A DNA stretch of 64,000 bases from Acetobacteraceae bacterium (GTDB taxonomy: Bacteria; Pseudomonadota; Alphaproteobacteria; Acetobacterales; Acetobacteraceae), in the NCBI GenBank assembly GCA_030041375.1, contig JASHOA010000060.1:1-64000 (forward strand), in the 5' to 3' direction. Each line of letters opens with the position of its first letter. Positions within the stretch are counted from its first letter, which is position 1. Below the pieces are notes generated by a model, which worked only from the letters and a program-made list of their open reading frames with translations, searched no databases and had not been told where the DNA came from. The translations under genes were made by a program, and so were the position numbers. Below are positions 63,335 through 64,000 of this stretch, piece after piece.

Positions 63335-63365
63335 CTGATACATCTATCAATAATATATGTTATCG
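63335..63365. promoter_or_regulatory. Candidate NsrR-type inverted repeat upstream of the DUF1971 gene
   Basis: The AT-rich stretch contains an imperfect inverted repeat, GATACATCT ... TATATGTTATC, whose left arm matches the ATACATCT half-site known for NsrR in enterobacteria. It lies about 40-65 nt upstream of the DUF1971 start. It could instead be part of the promoter; base composition differs sharply from the surroundings. Confidence 0.4.
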
Positions 63366-63439
63366 GCTTAGCCAAAACAACCCGCGCTGCAGACGACTCA
63401 CGCTGGAGCACCCTTCGCAAAGAGCAGCCCGCCCGCCGC

Positions 63440-64000
63440 CTACGTCGAATAATCCGAAAAAGCAGCCCCGGCGTAGCGTGCGCGGTAGTCGGTGCGAACA
63501 TTCACCAGCGCGACCATTCCCGCATCCACCTTGGCCTGGGCGCGCTCCAGCGCGGGCCGGATCTCCTCCGGCCGCTCGACATACTCGCCATGGCACCCGA
63601 GCGCCTCCGCCATCCGGTCGAAGCGTGTATAGCCGAGGTCGCGCCCCGGCTTTTCCCGCTTCGGATCGGCAGTCCAACCGCCGTTCAGGCTGATGACGAC
63701 AAGAATCGGCACGCGGTGCCTAACCGCGGTATCGAGCTCCATCGCATTGAGGCCGAACGAGCCGTCTCCGTGCACGACGATCACCTGCGCCTCCGGCTTG
63801 GCGATCTTGGCGCCGACACCGAAGGGAAGCCCGACACCCATGGTTCCGAAGGGCCCCGAGTTCAGGCGATGGCCGGCGACGAAGGTCGGCATGGTCTGGC
63901 GGCCGAAATTCAGCGTCTCCTGGCCATCCACGCAAAGAATGGCGTCGCGACGCGCGAATTCGCGGATCTCTTCGAGCAGGCGTATGGGATGGATGTCGCC
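63440..64000 (-). CDS. Thiamine-diphosphate enzyme, C-terminal part, cut by window edge
   Basis: The visible 186 residues are the C-terminal half of an acetolactate-synthase-like or oxalyl-CoA-decarboxylase-like TPP enzyme. They contain NSGPFGTMGVGLPFGVGAKIA, the TPP-binding GDGSFGLNAMELDTAVRHRV and the VISLNGGW strand. The frame stays open to the edge (GDIHPIRLLEEIREFARRD). The exact reaction cannot be decided without the rest. Confidence 0.88.
   Translation of the reverse strand, partial: GDIHPIRLLEEIREFARRDAILCVDGQETLNFGRQTMPTFVAGHRLNSGPFGTMGVGLPFGVGAKIAKPEAQVIVVHGDGSFGLNAMELDTAVRHRVPILVVISLNGGWTADPKREKPGRDLGYTRFDRMAEALGCHGEYVERPEEIRPALERAQAKVDAGMVALVNVRTDYRARYAGAAFSDYST

Overview
The window is GC-rich chromosomal DNA from an alphaproteobacterium, most likely Acetobacteraceae or a close Rhodospirillales relative. 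That placement is an inference from several things: the gene group for an NDUFA12-type complex I protein, MlaD and a DUF2155 protein; the rpsB-tsf-pyrH-frr-uppS-cdsA-dxr-rseP-bamA-skp-lpxD-fabZ-lpxA-lpxI order; a degenerate class II ribonucleotide-reductase-like protein; and a PQQ alcohol dehydrogenase. No rRNA, phage module, CRISPR array or plasmid gene is visible. The only transposase is an IS481-type fragment at the left edge.

Layout. 1-7.7 kb: IS fragment, a YciI-like protein and short-chain dehydrogenase pair, a secreted EEP hydrolase, a nuclease-helicase fusion (DUF2075), a DUF29 protein, a DODA-type dioxygenase and a PAS protein. 7.8-11.2 kb: a complete selenocysteine locus (selA, selB, tRNA-Sec) in which the end of selB runs into the tRNA gene. 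11.2-16.3 kb: acetyltransferase-like, RidA and NrdJ-like genes, then the envelope/respiratory set. 16.3-18.4 kb: trehalose synthesis (otsB, otsA). 18.4-25.3 kb: cobalamin acquisition, with a B12 riboswitch and btuB on the plus strand facing a minus-strand operon for a cation efflux protein, btuF, btuC, btuD, a TonB-like protein and a cobalamin adenosyltransferase.

25.3-33 kb is a polyol or inositol region. Two Gfo/Idh/MocA oxidoreductases are divergent from an SDR and an ABC sugar importer. The importer has been tandemly duplicated and then partly destroyed: two binding proteins survive, one ATPase is intact, and between them lie remnants of a second ATPase and a second permease, with a short repeat inserted in the dead ATPase just upstream of Walker A. 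33.4-39.6 kb: an EamA transporter, an aldo/keto reductase, a probable lanthanide-type (DYD motif) PQQ dehydrogenase with its cytochrome c, a small membrane protein and a phosphodiesterase. 39.9-41.8 kb: glnB-glnA behind a candidate sigma-54 promoter. 42.1-57 kb: the translation, isoprenoid, outer-membrane and lipid A superoperon. 57.4-60 kb: pcaB and pobA for aromatic acid catabolism. 60.2-64 kb: two heme/copper-type membrane proteins, NsrR and a small minus-strand group (DUF1971, CMD, DUF488), ending in a truncated TPP enzyme.

The most unusual feature is a family of short palindromic elements delimited by CTAG or YTAR tetranucleotides, scattered between 30.8 and 60.2 kb. They chain end to end sharing one CTAG, one array is split by a MITE-like element with perfect inverted repeats, and in four cases the boundary tetranucleotide contains the stop codon of the adjacent gene. 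This looks like a non-autonomous mobile family with a 4-bp YTAR target, and it is the best candidate here for something not yet described.
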